From Paenibacillus dendrobii (GTDB taxonomy: Bacteria > Bacillota > Bacilli > Paenibacillales > Paenibacillaceae), in assembly GCF_009807035.1 (NCBI RefSeq), contig NZ_WUBI01000003.1:557657-621656 (forward strand): DNA of 64,000 nucleotides, given 5' to 3'. Both the position numbers and the translations under genes were made by a program. This document shows positions 35,707 to 44,603 of this stretch, in pieces. How positions within the stretch are numbered: the first letter of the stretch is position 1; each line of letters starts with the position of its first letter. The notes beneath the pieces are model-generated. The model had not been told where the DNA came from and searched no databases. It was given only the letters and a program-made list of their open reading frames with translations.

Positions 35707-36576
35707 CTATCCCTTGATCGAGCCGGCCACCATCCCTTTCATAATCTGATCCTGCAGGATCAAGTAGATGATGATCGTCGGGATGACGGCAATCGCCATG
35801 GCTCCCATCGTCAGGCTGTAGTCCGTCCCAAATCCATCGGAGAACAAGGACAAGCTTAGCGGCAGCGTCTTCAGGGATTGCGAATTAATAAAAACCAGCG
35901 CGAAGGAAAAATCATTCCAAAATCTCAGAAAAGCAAGAATGGATATGGTCGCAACGATCGGCGTACAGAGCGGAAAAATGATCCGGCCGAAAATCCTCCA
36001 CCATCCGCTGCCATCGATCATAGCGGCTTCTTCAATTTCGCGCGGAATGGACGCCATGAATCCAATAGCCAGAAAAATCGTGATCGGCAGCTCAAATGCC
36101 GTATAAGGCAGGATTAAAGCGCCGTAAGTATCCAGCAGGCCGATCTTCTTCATCATTAGAAACAAAGGAACCAGCGTACTGTGAATCGGAATCAGCAGAC
36201 CGACAAGGAATAGTCCCATGACGAGCTTCTTCAGCTTGAATTCGAAACGGGACAGCACATATCCGGCCAGAATGCCAAGCAAAAGCGTCAATATCACGGC
36301 CGCTACGGTGACCAGCGTTGAATTCATCATCGCCCGTCCCATTTTGCCCAGCTCCCAGGCCCGGGATATATTCTCCTTCATCCAGACATGGGGCAGCGCG
36401 TAAGGATGCCTGAAAAAGTCCTCATTCGTCTTGAACGCGCTGATGAATAGCCAATACAAAGGATATAGCGTGAGCACCGCATAGGCGGTCAGAAGCAGCT
36501 TGCCGAACCCTGACAGGCCCTTCCATGCCCATCCGCGCCCTTCCTTCTTCCGTGATGCGGCGGTTGTAAGTTCCAT
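35707..36576 (-). CDS. Carbohydrate ABC permease, MalG type
   Basis: A 289-residue permease with six helices and the EAA loop EEAAMIDGSGWWRIFGRIIFPLC. The ending MKGMVAGSIKG is typical of CUT1-family sugar permeases. ATG 36576 is chosen over the GTG nine bases upstream because GGGAGTGGGAG fits it. It is the last gene of the importer, 17 bases after its partner. Confidence 0.92.
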   Translation of the reverse strand: MELTTAASRKKEGRGWAWKGLSGFGKLLLTAYAVLTLYPLYWLFISAFKTNEDFFRHPYALPHVWMKENISRAWELGKMGRAMMNSTLVTVAAVILTLLLGILAGYVLSRFEFKLKKLVMGLFLVGLLIPIHSTLVPLFLMMKKIGLLDTYGALILPYTAFELPITIFLAIGFMASIPREIEEAAMIDGSGWWRIFGRIIFPLCTPIVATISILAFLRFWNDFSFALVFINSQSLKTLPLSLSLFSDGFGTDYSLTMGAMAIAVIPTIIIYLILQDQIMKGMVAGSIKG

Positions 36577-36593
36577 CTCTCCCACTCCCTTCC

Positions 36594-37469
36594 CTATGCA
36601 GATCTACGCTTGGTCACAGCATAATTCACGGCGATAAGGAGCGCGCTGACAAGCATAATAACCGTGGAAACCGCCGAGCCGTATCCGTACCTATACACAT
36701 GAAAGGTATTGTTGTACATATACGTGGCGAGCAGTTCCGTGGTATGAGCGGGCCCGCCGTTCGTCATGACGATAACATGATCGAAGGCCTTCAGACTGCC
36801 TGAAATGCATAAGACCAGCGTAACGATGACAGTGCTCCAGATGATGGGCAGCGTGACGTAAATGAGCTTTCTCCAGCCTCTGGCCCCGTCCACTTCGGCA
36901 GCGTCGCCGATTTCGGAGGGGATATTTTGCAGCGCGGCAATATAGATGACCATATACGGCCCAATATTGCTCCAGTTGATCGGAATGGTAATCGCCAGCA
37001 TGTTGATGTGCGGCTCCGACAGCCAGGCCCGGGTCCACGACCCCAGTCCGATCTCCTTCAGGATAAAGTTGGCCAGACCGAACTGCGGGTGATAGATATA
37101 TCCCCAGATCAGGCCAACGACGACCGTAGACAATACCATCGGCATAAATACCGCGGAGCGGATGAACTTGGAAAATAGCGAGTTGCGCAGCAGCACCAGC
37201 GCCAGCAGCAGCGCCACCGGTATTTGTCCGACAATCGCCGATGCGACGAGCAACAGATTATTTAGCAGCGCATTCCAGAATATCCGGTCATGAATGATTT
37301 CATTGTAATTGCCGAAGCCGATGAATTTAGCTGTTCCGAGTCCCTTCCATTCGAAGAACCCGTAATAGGCCGACCAGAAAATCGGAATAATCACGAATAC
37401 CAGAAACAGAATCAGGGCGGGTAGCAGGGCAAGGGCGATAAACCCTTTGCTTTTGAGAGCGGTTGACAT
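36594..37469 (-). CDS. Carbohydrate ABC permease, MalF type
   Basis: A 291-residue CUT1-family permease. The first helix (FIALALLPALILFLVFVIIPIFWSAYYGFF in segments), five further helices and the EAA loop GDAAEVDGARGWRKLIYVTLPII are visible. AAGGAGGGAG precedes the ATG at 37469, which excludes the seven-codon extension. It pairs with the MalG-type subunit downstream. Confidence 0.92.
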   Translation of the reverse strand: MSTALKSKGFIALALLPALILFLVFVIIPIFWSAYYGFFEWKGLGTAKFIGFGNYNEIIHDRIFWNALLNNLLLVASAIVGQIPVALLLALVLLRNSLFSKFIRSAVFMPMVLSTVVVGLIWGYIYHPQFGLANFILKEIGLGSWTRAWLSEPHINMLAITIPINWSNIGPYMVIYIAALQNIPSEIGDAAEVDGARGWRKLIYVTLPIIWSTVIVTLVLCISGSLKAFDHVIVMTNGGPAHTTELLATYMYNNTFHVYRYGYGSAVSTVIMLVSALLIAVNYAVTKRRSA

Positions 37470-37507
37470 GGCGTTATCTCCCTCCTTCATGCTGAATCAA
37501 GCGGCCT

Positions 37508-38842
37508 CTAAGGAGTTATCGATCTAGCCTGCGCATCCTGAAGTTTCTTCGCGATGCTCTCCGGTGAAGCCCCGGTCATGATTTCCTGAAGACCGTTATT
37601 GATGACCTCGGCGGCATCTGCAGTCAGATACGCATCATATACCGGCGTGATGGCCGTTTTCTTCACCAGATTAAACGCCTTGTAATACAAGGAGCTGACC
37701 TTGCTCTGGTCGATATCCGTGTCGTACATGACCATAGAGTTGCTCTCGGCAATCGCCTTCTGTGCTTCAGGACCGCTGATCGCGTAAATAAGCTTCAGCG
37801 CGGCTTCTTTCGTAGCCCCTTCCGTCCGCTTGCTCAGAGCCATGCCTCCCCCGGCACCTCCGGAAATGGTCTTCGCTTCTCCTTTGCCCCCGGGGATCGA
37901 AGGCATCACCGTTACGTCAATATCCTTCAGTTGTTCCTCACTGGCTGAAGCCGCAAGGTTGGTAAGTGTCCAGGCGCCGCTGATCATCATAGCCGCATTG
38001 CCTTGGATGAAATATTGTTCTGCCTGTGTATTATCGATACTGTTGGCCCCATCCTGGAAGGCCTTGTTATCCACCAGCTGTTTGAAGTAGCCCAGGGCCT
38101 CGACGAACTGGGGATCGGTAAACTTGGCATCCTTCTGGGCTGCCGCATTTCTGAACCATTCGGTGCCCGTCACGTGATCCGCGAGCGTGCCCAGGATCGT
38201 TGATTGCGCCACCCAAGGCGCTTTATTGCCCAGCGCGATCGGAGTCAGCTTGTTCTCGTTAAATACTTTGACTGCGGTCATCAGCTCATCCCAGGTTTCG
38301 GGAACTTTTACGTTATATTTTTGAAACAAAGCGGTGTTGTAGTACAAAATCGAGGTAGCCGACATGCCGATCGGCGCAGTGTAAATCTGGTTATCTTCAA
38401 ATTCGTACGGATCGAAGGCTCCAGGCAAGAATTTCTCCTTCCAGTCCTTGTGTTGCTCCGCGATTTCTGTAACCGGTTGCAACAATCCGGCTTTGTACAT
38501 CTCGGCGGAGTGGCTGCCTGCGTAAACGAAGAAAATATTCGGCAGTTCATTGCCTGCTGCCACCGTGCTCAAACGTTGGCGGTAGCCGTCCGGCGGAATC
38601 GCCTGCGCATCCAGCTCAATGTCCGGATTATCCTTCGCGAACTGTTCAATGATGCCTCTGACGGTTTTGGCACGCAGATCGTCGCCGGCAAAGTTATGCC
38701 AAATGCTGAGCTTTACCTTTTCCCCCGAGCTCTTGCCTCCGGATTGATCAGCGGTTTGGCTGTCGCTGCCGCTGTCTCCGCATGCTGCCAGAATGAAGGT
38801 CATAAGCAGCAGTAAAAGACCTATTTTCCGTACTGGTTTCAT
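37508..38842 (-). CDS. Sugar-binding lipoprotein of CUT1 ABC importer
   Basis: A 444-residue lipoprotein with lipobox FILAAC near residue 21. The mature protein is a family 1 solute-binding protein (LSIWHNFAGDDLRAKTV, QRLSTVAAGNELPNIFFVYAG, FIQGNAAMMISGAWT). It delivers an oligosaccharide to the permeases at 37469 and 36576. GGAGGA lies 7 bases before the ATG. A separate promoter appears to lie in the 151 bases after the regulator gene, so this importer can be induced apart from its two-component system. Confidence 0.92.
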   Translation of the reverse strand: MKPVRKIGLLLLLMTFILAACGDSGSDSQTADQSGGKSSGEKVKLSIWHNFAGDDLRAKTVRGIIEQFAKDNPDIELDAQAIPPDGYRQRLSTVAAGNELPNIFFVYAGSHSAEMYKAGLLQPVTEIAEQHKDWKEKFLPGAFDPYEFEDNQIYTAPIGMSATSILYYNTALFQKYNVKVPETWDELMTAVKVFNENKLTPIALGNKAPWVAQSTILGTLADHVTGTEWFRNAAAQKDAKFTDPQFVEALGYFKQLVDNKAFQDGANSIDNTQAEQYFIQGNAAMMISGAWTLTNLAASASEEQLKDIDVTVMPSIPGGKGEAKTISGGAGGGMALSKRTEGATKEAALKLIYAISGPEAQKAIAESNSMVMYDTDIDQSKVSSLYYKAFNLVKKTAITPVYDAYLTADAAEVINNGLQEIMTGASPESIAKKLQDAQARSITP

Positions 38843-38930
38843 CAATCGATCCTCCTTGGATTATGCGGAAGCAGCCCGGGACTTGTTGACTTGGCCCGTC
38901 CGGCGGCTTCCGGATATGTCGAATAACCTC

Positions 38931-38987
38931 AGTATAAGAGAGGATGCCTCCCCGGCCATAGGGGACAGAATTCAGCCGGTATGGGGA
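38931..38987 (-). promoter_or_regulatory. Candidate promoter and operator of binding-protein gene
   Basis: The minus strand has TATACT (38931-38936), 17 bases, a poor -35 (ATGGCC, 38954-38959) and, overlapping and upstream of it, an imperfect direct repeat with the core TCCCC at 38961-38965 and 38983-38987 (22-base period). The layout copies that of the promoter at 35459, but the repeat is weaker. Confidence 0.4.
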
Positions 38988-38993
38988 ATATTT

Positions 38994-40538
38994 TCAGCTG
39001 TTTCCGCGGTACTCCGACGGAGTCTTGCCTGTAAACTTCTTGAATAAACGGTTAAAGTACTTGATATCCTCATATCCGATCCGCTTGGCCACCTCGCTGA
39101 TCTTGGCAGGCGTCTCGCTTAGGAGAACCATCGCTTGGCGGAGCTTGGCCTGGGTGACGAATTCAATATAGTTCTGACCGGTCTCCCGTTTAAATACCTC
39201 GCTGAAATAGTTGGGATTCATATGTACATGCCTCGCCACCTGGGCAAGGGAAAGGCTCTGTTCCAGATGCTCATGGATGTAGGTGACGGCGCGCTCTACG
39301 GGAGTCGTTTCGGAAACCAGTCTTCTGTACTCCTCCATCATGTGCCTAAACCGGCGGAAAAGCTCCTGCTGCGTCTCATCTGCAAGCCTCACCCGTCCCG
39401 CTTCCTCCCTCTCCTGCAGCTGACGGTTATACCCGATCGAAGCGGCTGCCCGTTCCAACCAGCGTTGACCGGCGAGAATAAGGGAATGCAAATACGCTGA
39501 GGCTGTGGTTGGCGTGGCTTGTCCGTCTATTCGGAGCTGATCTGTAACACTCGTTACCCAATTCCGCAAAGCTGTCTCATCCCCTGACTTCAACAAGGCT
39601 GTAAGCGCCGCTTCCTCCTCATGGGTACACATCCCCCGGCAACCCTTGCGCGTCTGAATATCTTCGAACCGTACGATATGCTGTCCGCCCAGCAGCCACT
39701 CATAGGACTTGGCGGTTATCGCTGTATCCAGCGCCTCCCTTAGAAACATCGCGTCGCTGACCGGCTTCCCGCAAGCAGCAAACAGCCTGCAATCCAGCTT
39801 TTGACCGGCCTTTCGCAGGAGCTGTTCAACGGGATTCCATCCCACAGAGCCATCCTTGGCATGCATGAGCAGCAGCAGCGACTCATTCCATGGCAGCCAC
39901 TCGCATGTCATCTCCTCCATAAACAAGGACCCAAGCGATCTATACAGCGTCTCACGGTTCTGCCCTGCCTCCGGAGCTCTACTTGAAGCAGTAATCAGCC
40001 ATATCTGCAGATAACTGCCTCCTTCAGGCCGAAGCTGGGGATACCGTGTCCACAGTTCCTGCAACGCCTCTTCAGCCGGTACGGAAACTGCGGACAGCAA
40101 ACTGCTCAGAAAGCTGCGATTCAGCAGCTGATCCTTCTCCCTGCCTAGCTCATCCGACTTCCGCCGCATCTCCAGCCGCCCTTTTGCCCGTAAGGCAGCT
40201 TGTATGATTTCGTCAGGACGGCTTGTTTTCAGCAGATATTCGCTGACCCCTTCCCGAATAGCCTGCTGGGCATATGCAAACTCATCATAACCGGAAATAA
40301 CGATCCACTCGGTATCCGGGCAATCTGCTTTGACCTCGCGAATCAGATCCAATCCGCTTTTGCCTGTCATACGGATATCCGTAAAGATAATTTCCGGACG
40401 CTCTGACGGAATCCGCAGCAGGGCTTCCTCCGCCGAAGAGGCTGGTTCCAAAATTGTAAATCCGCCTTGCTCCCAGTCAATGACCGTGCTGAGACCGGTA
40501 CGGATAATCACTTCATCATCTACGATCAGAACTTTCAT
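38994..40538 (-). CDS. YesN-type response regulator (AraC output)
   Basis: A 514-residue regulator with receiver phospho-acceptor D54 (IIFTDIRMTGKSG), a middle linker region and the C-terminal AraC pair (SLAQVARHVHMNPNYFSEVFKRE; ISEVAKRIGYEDIKYFNRLFKKF). GGGGGAG precedes the ATG. It is 23 bases downstream of its kinase gene and directly upstream of the sugar importer it presumably activates. Confidence 0.93.
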   Translation of the reverse strand: MKVLIVDDEVIIRTGLSTVIDWEQGGFTILEPASSAEEALLRIPSERPEIIFTDIRMTGKSGLDLIREVKADCPDTEWIVISGYDEFAYAQQAIREGVSEYLLKTSRPDEIIQAALRAKGRLEMRRKSDELGREKDQLLNRSFLSSLLSAVSVPAEEALQELWTRYPQLRPEGGSYLQIWLITASSRAPEAGQNRETLYRSLGSLFMEEMTCEWLPWNESLLLLMHAKDGSVGWNPVEQLLRKAGQKLDCRLFAACGKPVSDAMFLREALDTAITAKSYEWLLGGQHIVRFEDIQTRKGCRGMCTHEEEAALTALLKSGDETALRNWVTSVTDQLRIDGQATPTTASAYLHSLILAGQRWLERAAASIGYNRQLQEREEAGRVRLADETQQELFRRFRHMMEEYRRLVSETTPVERAVTYIHEHLEQSLSLAQVARHVHMNPNYFSEVFKRETGQNYIEFVTQAKLRQAMVLLSETPAKISEVAKRIGYEDIKYFNRLFKKFTGKTPSEYRGNS

Positions 40539-40561
40539 GCTCTTCTCCCCCTTCTCTCCGC

Positions 40562-42361
40562 TTAAGCCGTTTCCCCCTCGGCCCTTATTGGCAAAAGAAC
40601 GGCGTCCTCAAGGTATGGAATGTTGAACGTAATTCTTGTCCCCTTACCCTCGGCGCTCTCAATATGCAGTCCGGCATCACGTCCGTAGTGCAGCAATAGG
40701 CGGCTGTGGACGTTGCGAAGCCCGTACCCGCCCTTGCCGGCAGGTCCCGAATTTTCTTCCGGCGCACTGCTCAACTGGCTTCGCAGCCATTCCAGGCGTC
40801 CGGCGGGGATGCCCAGTCCGTTATCCTCTACGGCAAAATGCATCCCTTGTTCGTCGCAGCCAATTTCAACCGTGATTTCTCCCGGACCCTCCCGGCTTAA
40901 AATGCCATGCAGCATGGCATTCTCGACAAGCGGCTGCAGCAGCAATTTCAGCATATGCTGTTCCTGCGCCTCGGCATCCACCCGAACCTGAATGCTGAAT
41001 TTGTCCGGATAGCGGATAGACTGAATGCTGACATAATTTTTGACATGCATCATCTCTTGACCGACAGGACAGTACTCCTGACCGTTATTCAGGCTGAACC
41101 TTAGAAAGTCGCTCAGCGAGCCGACCATCTCCGCAATTTTGGAATCCCGATTCATGAGCGCCAGCCAGTGGATGGATGAAAGCGTATTGTACAGAAAATG
41201 GGGATTGATCTGGAGCTGCAGCGCTTGCATGTCCGCCTCTTTCTTCAGCGACTCATTGCGCTTCACCTCATCCGTCAGCTTTACGATCCGGGTACTCAGA
41301 CGGTTATAGCTGACGATCAGCTGTCCCACCTCGTCGATCGATTTTACGGGAATCGCGGGAAGCGGTTCTTCCGGGCTTGAATCTTTCAGAAAGCGAGTCA
41401 GTGCCGATAATGGATTGGTGATTTTCTGGATCAGGAAGACAACGAAAATAATAACAAACAGCATGGCCACGCTGACCGCGACGGCAGTCAAAATCAGAAA
41501 GTAATGGTTCTGCGAGCGGTATTCCTGCGTAGGGATGATGCCCACCAGCTTCCAGTTCACGCTGGACATCGTATTGTAGAGTACCGTTTTTTTGTCGGCT
41601 CCCGACCCATAATCCAGATATCCGCTTCGTCCCTTGAAAGCTCCGATCTCGGGATAGTAGACGGATAGCGGCATATTGGTTTCCATTGTATCCGGTCCTG
41701 CTATGATGTGGTCCTTCTCATCCAGGAGCAGAACGAACCCTCCCTTTTCCAGAGCTGCCTGCCGAATCTGCCGGGCAATGACACCCTGATCCAGGTTAAT
41801 CTGCACCTTGCCGATGAGCTTGAATTTGTCCGTGCTACGAATGGGTCTGGCCAGGGTAATGACCTTGCGCGCGCCTTCAAAGGTCCACTGCCGGTGCACG
41901 TTCGACCACCATTTGGGGTTTTGCTCGTAATAGTCGGGAATCGTGGTGGTAATGTCGATAAAGTCGGAACCCACGATGGACTTGTGGGAGATCGGCGGCT
42001 TGCTGCCGAGCGGTTCAATAATAATGTTCGCGATATAATCCTTGGAAAATGCCAAATTCGTGAGGAAATTGATAATCGTGGTCTGCTGAAGCAGGTCGCC
42101 CTCCGGCGATTTCAAGTAATTCTGCACGCCGTTATGACCGATCAGAAACAAAGACATGTTTTCCACGTCCTTGACCATGGTTTCGAGGTATACCTCCACC
42201 TGGCGGAGCGTATTCATCCCGGAACTCTTGGCCTTTTCCTCGGTCAAACCTTCTGCCGTCTTATACGAAAACAAACCGAGAAACAGGAGCGGAACCAGCG
42301 TTGTCATGATAATCAGCAGCGAAAGCTTGTGCTTCAGCGATCTTCCCAGCCATTTTTTCAC
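40562..42361 (-). CDS. YesM-type sensor histidine kinase, GTG start
   Basis: A 599-residue membrane kinase. Helices lie near residues 14-34 (LSLLIIMTTLVPLLFLGLF) and about 286-310, with a Cache-type sensor domain between. HAMP, the kinase box LQINPHFLYNTLSSIHWLAL and the ATPase motifs (LQPLVENAMLHGI, VEDNGLGI, GGYGLRNVHSRL) follow. A GTG at 42361 (family-typical VKKWLGRSLKHK) with AAGGCGGG upstream is preferred to the ATG at 42406, which would leave only about 14 bases of leader after the promoter at 42428. First gene of the importer regulon. Confidence 0.88.
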   Translation of the reverse strand: MKKWLGRSLKHKLSLLIIMTTLVPLLFLGLFSYKTAEGLTEEKAKSSGMNTLRQVEVYLETMVKDVENMSLFLIGHNGVQNYLKSPEGDLLQQTTIINFLTNLAFSKDYIANIIIEPLGSKPPISHKSIVGSDFIDITTTIPDYYEQNPKWWSNVHRQWTFEGARKVITLARPIRSTDKFKLIGKVQINLDQGVIARQIRQAALEKGGFVLLLDEKDHIIAGPDTMETNMPLSVYYPEIGAFKGRSGYLDYGSGADKKTVLYNTMSSVNWKLVGIIPTQEYRSQNHYFLILTAVAVSVAMLFVIIFVVFLIQKITNPLSALTRFLKDSSPEEPLPAIPVKSIDEVGQLIVSYNRLSTRIVKLTDEVKRNESLKKEADMQALQLQINPHFLYNTLSSIHWLALMNRDSKIAEMVGSLSDFLRFSLNNGQEYCPVGQEMMHVKNYVSIQSIRYPDKFSIQVRVDAEAQEQHMLKLLLQPLVENAMLHGILSREGPGEITVEIGCDEQGMHFAVEDNGLGIPAGRLEWLRSQLSSAPEENSGPAGKGGYGLRNVHSRLLLHYGRDAGLHIESAEGKGTRITFNIPYLEDAVLLPIRAEGETA

Positions 42362-42427
42362 ACATACACCCGCCTTAAAGCGTTTTAATTTTGATGAGAG
42401 AATCATGAATATCCGGTTTTTCTTGCT

Positions 42428-42464
42428 ATAATACTTAACATTTTCCGACTTGTAAACGTTGTCA
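42428..42464 (-). promoter_or_regulatory. Promoter of YesM/YesN operon with cre box over -35
   Basis: On the minus strand a -35 TTTACA (42451-42456), exactly 17 bases and a -10 TATTAT (42428-42433) form a good sigma-A promoter. The plus-strand sequence TGTAAACGTTGTCA (42451-42464) matches the cre consensus at all positions and covers the -35, so CcpA should repress the sensor pair directly. Confidence 0.75.
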
Positions 42465-42489
42465 AAGGAAGTGATGCCGATAGAATGCC

Positions 42490-42517
42490 AAAAAGCCTTG
42501 GCAAAATTGCCAAGGCT
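42490..42517 (-). terminator. Terminator after threonine-aldolase-like gene
   Basis: An 11-bp stem AGCCTTGGCAA / TTGCCAAGGCT (42494-42504, 42507-42517) is followed on the minus strand by TTTTTGG, 23 bases past the stop. Confidence 0.85.
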
Positions 42518-42539
42518 AAACGATATTGCGCAGATTATT

Positions 42540-43628
42540 CTACTGCTCCCTCATCTTCTCGTTCAGCAGACGGAAGGCTTCCTGGAGTTTGTCCTTCGGC
42601 ACGTTCGGGTAGCGGTCGCCGATGCTGATCTCAAAAGAACTGATACCATCCCCGGCATCGCGCAGCCATGCGGTTAATCCGACCCCCGAAGCCTCCAAAA
42701 CCGAGGTGAGAATCGAAGCCATTTTCTCCTCCGGAAGCTCGAAGTAAACATGGAACATATTCGATACCGGCACCTCGGGCTTGGTGAGTACACCTTCGCA
42801 TGCATTGTACAAAGCCGCGAGCTCCTTGGCTCCCTCATAATACTGGGACATTTTGCCGATCCGCTGCTCGAAGTAGTAATCCGAGCTGATGATATAAGGA
42901 TACAGGCTGATCAGATCGCCGCCATGGCGTCTTTTCCATACCTTCGACTGCTCCGTAAAGCCCTTGTCGCCCGCCAGAATCGCCCCGGCGATCCCGCCGA
43001 TTCCCTTGTACAAGGATACATAGACGCTGTCGAACAGCGCGCAGATTTCTGCAGCTGATTTTCCGTAATAAGGTATGATCTCGAATAATCTCGCTCCGTC
43101 GAGATGCAACTTAATGCCTTTTTCACGGCAATAGGCAGAAATGGCCTCCACTTCTTCGAAAGCAGGCAGTTGGCCGCCGATCTCACGCTGCGGCAGCTCC
43201 AGAAGCAGGCAGGATATCTCCTCGTCCAGCTGCTGCACATCCGCCAGCGTGATCAGCCGGTCTTGGGTTGCGAGCAAAATAGGCTCAATGTGATGAAGCT
43301 CTTTCAAGCCGTCCTGCTCGTGAATTTCCAAATGACAAAGCGGATGATAGGCGACGCGCTTCAATCCCTTCTCGTCACACCAGATCCGGAGCGCAATCTG
43401 CTGCGCCATCGTGCCGCTTGGGAAGAACACCGCCGATTCCTTGCCCAACACCGATGCCATCTTATTTTGAAAATCCTCAATGACCTTGCCATTGCCGTAC
43501 ATATCACTTCCCAGGCTTCCTTGTACCTGATCGAAGGCTTCCTTCAACACCTGAACATCGCGCGGACCGTTGCCACCCAGCGGGTAAGCTGTCTGTTCAT
43601 AGGCTTCGATTAATGTTTTGCCGCTCAT
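42540..43628 (-). CDS. Beta-eliminating lyase / low-specificity threonine aldolase-like enzyme
   Basis: A 362-residue PLP enzyme of fold type I. It shows the substrate loop (SDMYGNGKVIEDFQ), the cofactor phosphate loop (FFPSGTMAQQIALR), the HLDGAR motif at 175-180 and the PLP lysine K208 (VYVSLYKGIGGIAGA). Threonine aldolases usually have SSKG-type lysine contexts; LYKGIGG is a variant seen in related lyases, so the exact amino-acid substrate is open. GGGGGA lies 9 bases before the ATG. It is a single-gene unit with its own terminator. Cytoplasmic. Confidence 0.85.
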   Translation of the reverse strand: MSGKTLIEAYEQTAYPLGGNGPRDVQVLKEAFDQVQGSLGSDMYGNGKVIEDFQNKMASVLGKESAVFFPSGTMAQQIALRIWCDEKGLKRVAYHPLCHLEIHEQDGLKELHHIEPILLATQDRLITLADVQQLDEEISCLLLELPQREIGGQLPAFEEVEAISAYCREKGIKLHLDGARLFEIIPYYGKSAAEICALFDSVYVSLYKGIGGIAGAILAGDKGFTEQSKVWKRRHGGDLISLYPYIISSDYYFEQRIGKMSQYYEGAKELAALYNACEGVLTKPEVPVSNMFHVYFELPEEKMASILTSVLEASGVGLTAWLRDAGDGISSFEISIGDRYPNVPKDKLQEAFRLLNEKMREQ

Positions 43629-43815
43629 GACTGTTTGTCCCCCTTTGGTTAAACTCTACTCCTCTAGCATACTAAATCCGCATCGGGTTGAGAAATCTTA
43701 TTTATGCCAGCTGTATGCCTGTACGCTAATCTGCTGCATCTTTTCCTCCAGACACCTCCATCTAGGCATCCGCATACGATATTCCATGCGATAACCCCAA
43801 ATGGAGGTCTTAAAT

Positions 43816-44118
43816 ATGAGTCTGCAGTATCCTGGCTATCAGCAGCAAACCTTATATCAAGCTGATCCGAATATGCACCATACCCTCAAATCGGTCCGTG
43901 ACAAATTCAGCCACCTCTGCCAAAAACACGTCAACCAGCTTGTCCGAATTGAAACGCTCGACGGCGATGTCTTTGAAGGCATGATCGTCAACTGCAATAA
44001 CGGCATCCTGTACATTCAAATGCCGATGGCACAGCATAGCGGACAGCGCAGCTTCAGCGGTGCCATACTGCCTCTCGTTCTGTATGAACTGCTCGTCATT
44101 ACCTTACTGGCAACCTGA
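43816..44118 (+). CDS. Small Sm-like hypothetical protein
   Basis: A 100-residue protein. A Tyr/Gln-rich N-terminus (MSLQYPGYQQQTLYQ) is followed by HVNQLVRIETLDGDVFEGMIVNCNNGILYIQM, a strand pattern like the SH3/Sm fold of short beta proteins, and a hydrophobic tail. GGAGGT lies 7 bases before the ATG at 43816; five codons upstream of it were dropped. Proteins with such Tyr/Gln-rich N-termini are common on spores, but no coat family is recognised. It is likely cotranscribed with the next gene, 60 bases away. Confidence 0.65.
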   Translation: MSLQYPGYQQQTLYQADPNMHHTLKSVRDKFSHLCQKHVNQLVRIETLDGDVFEGMIVNCNNGILYIQMPMAQHSGQRSFSGAILPLVLYELLVITLLAT

Positions 44119-44178
44119 TGGCTTGACCCCAAACTAACCATTCGAAATCCCTATCTTAACGAAGGAGTGTTACGAACC

Positions 44179-44469
44179 ATGGCCTTTATGCCCCCTTTTG
44201 GTCCGCAAGGACAGCAGCAGGCGCCCACCGCCCCGCCGCCGCAGTACACCCCGCAGCAGCCTGCCGCTTCAGCGTTCGCCGTCGATCCCGGCGCGATTTC
44301 CGGCTGCTTGTTTCGCAATACCTATGTTTGGTTGTCCGGCGGCCGCGGCTTCTGGTTCTATCCGATTTTTGTCGGACGGACCTCCGTTGCCGGCTTCCGC
44401 TGGAACGGCTTCTTCTGGATGTATACCGGCATCGATTTGAGACAAATCCAGTCGTTCACCTGCTTCTAG
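44179..44469 (+). CDS. Small Pro/Gln-rich hypothetical protein
   Basis: A 96-residue protein. Residues 1-35 are rich in proline and glutamine; the rest is a compact aromatic domain (GCLFRNTYVWLSGGRGFWFYPIFVGRTSVAGFRW) ending in DLRQIQSFTCF with two widely spaced cysteines. AAGGAG is 11 bases before the ATG. A spore- or surface-associated role is possible given composition and the paired neighbour, but no named family is recognised. A strong terminator follows. Confidence 0.65.
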   Translation: MAFMPPFGPQGQQQAPTAPPPQYTPQQPAASAFAVDPGAISGCLFRNTYVWLSGGRGFWFYPIFVGRTSVAGFRWNGFFWMYTGIDLRQIQSFTCF

Positions 44470-44493
44470 CCAGCGTCTCGCGAAATATGTACG

Positions 44494-44538
44494 CAAAAGC
44501 CCCTGCTTCGGCTGTTCAAACAGCGGCAGGGGCTTTTG
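44494..44538 (+). terminator. Terminator after small-protein pair
   Basis: A 13-bp stem (CAAAAGCCCCTGC / GCAGGGGCTTTTG) has a second small hairpin (GCTGT / ACAGC) in its loop. The T run is inside the 3' arm. The A-rich 5' arm may also serve the convergent gene ending at 44604. Confidence 0.75.
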
Positions 44539-44603
44539 GCGATCTCCTTGATCATCTTTCGTTACGGCACATGGTTTTCTCTCTAGTTTAAAAGGCGGAA
44601 AAC

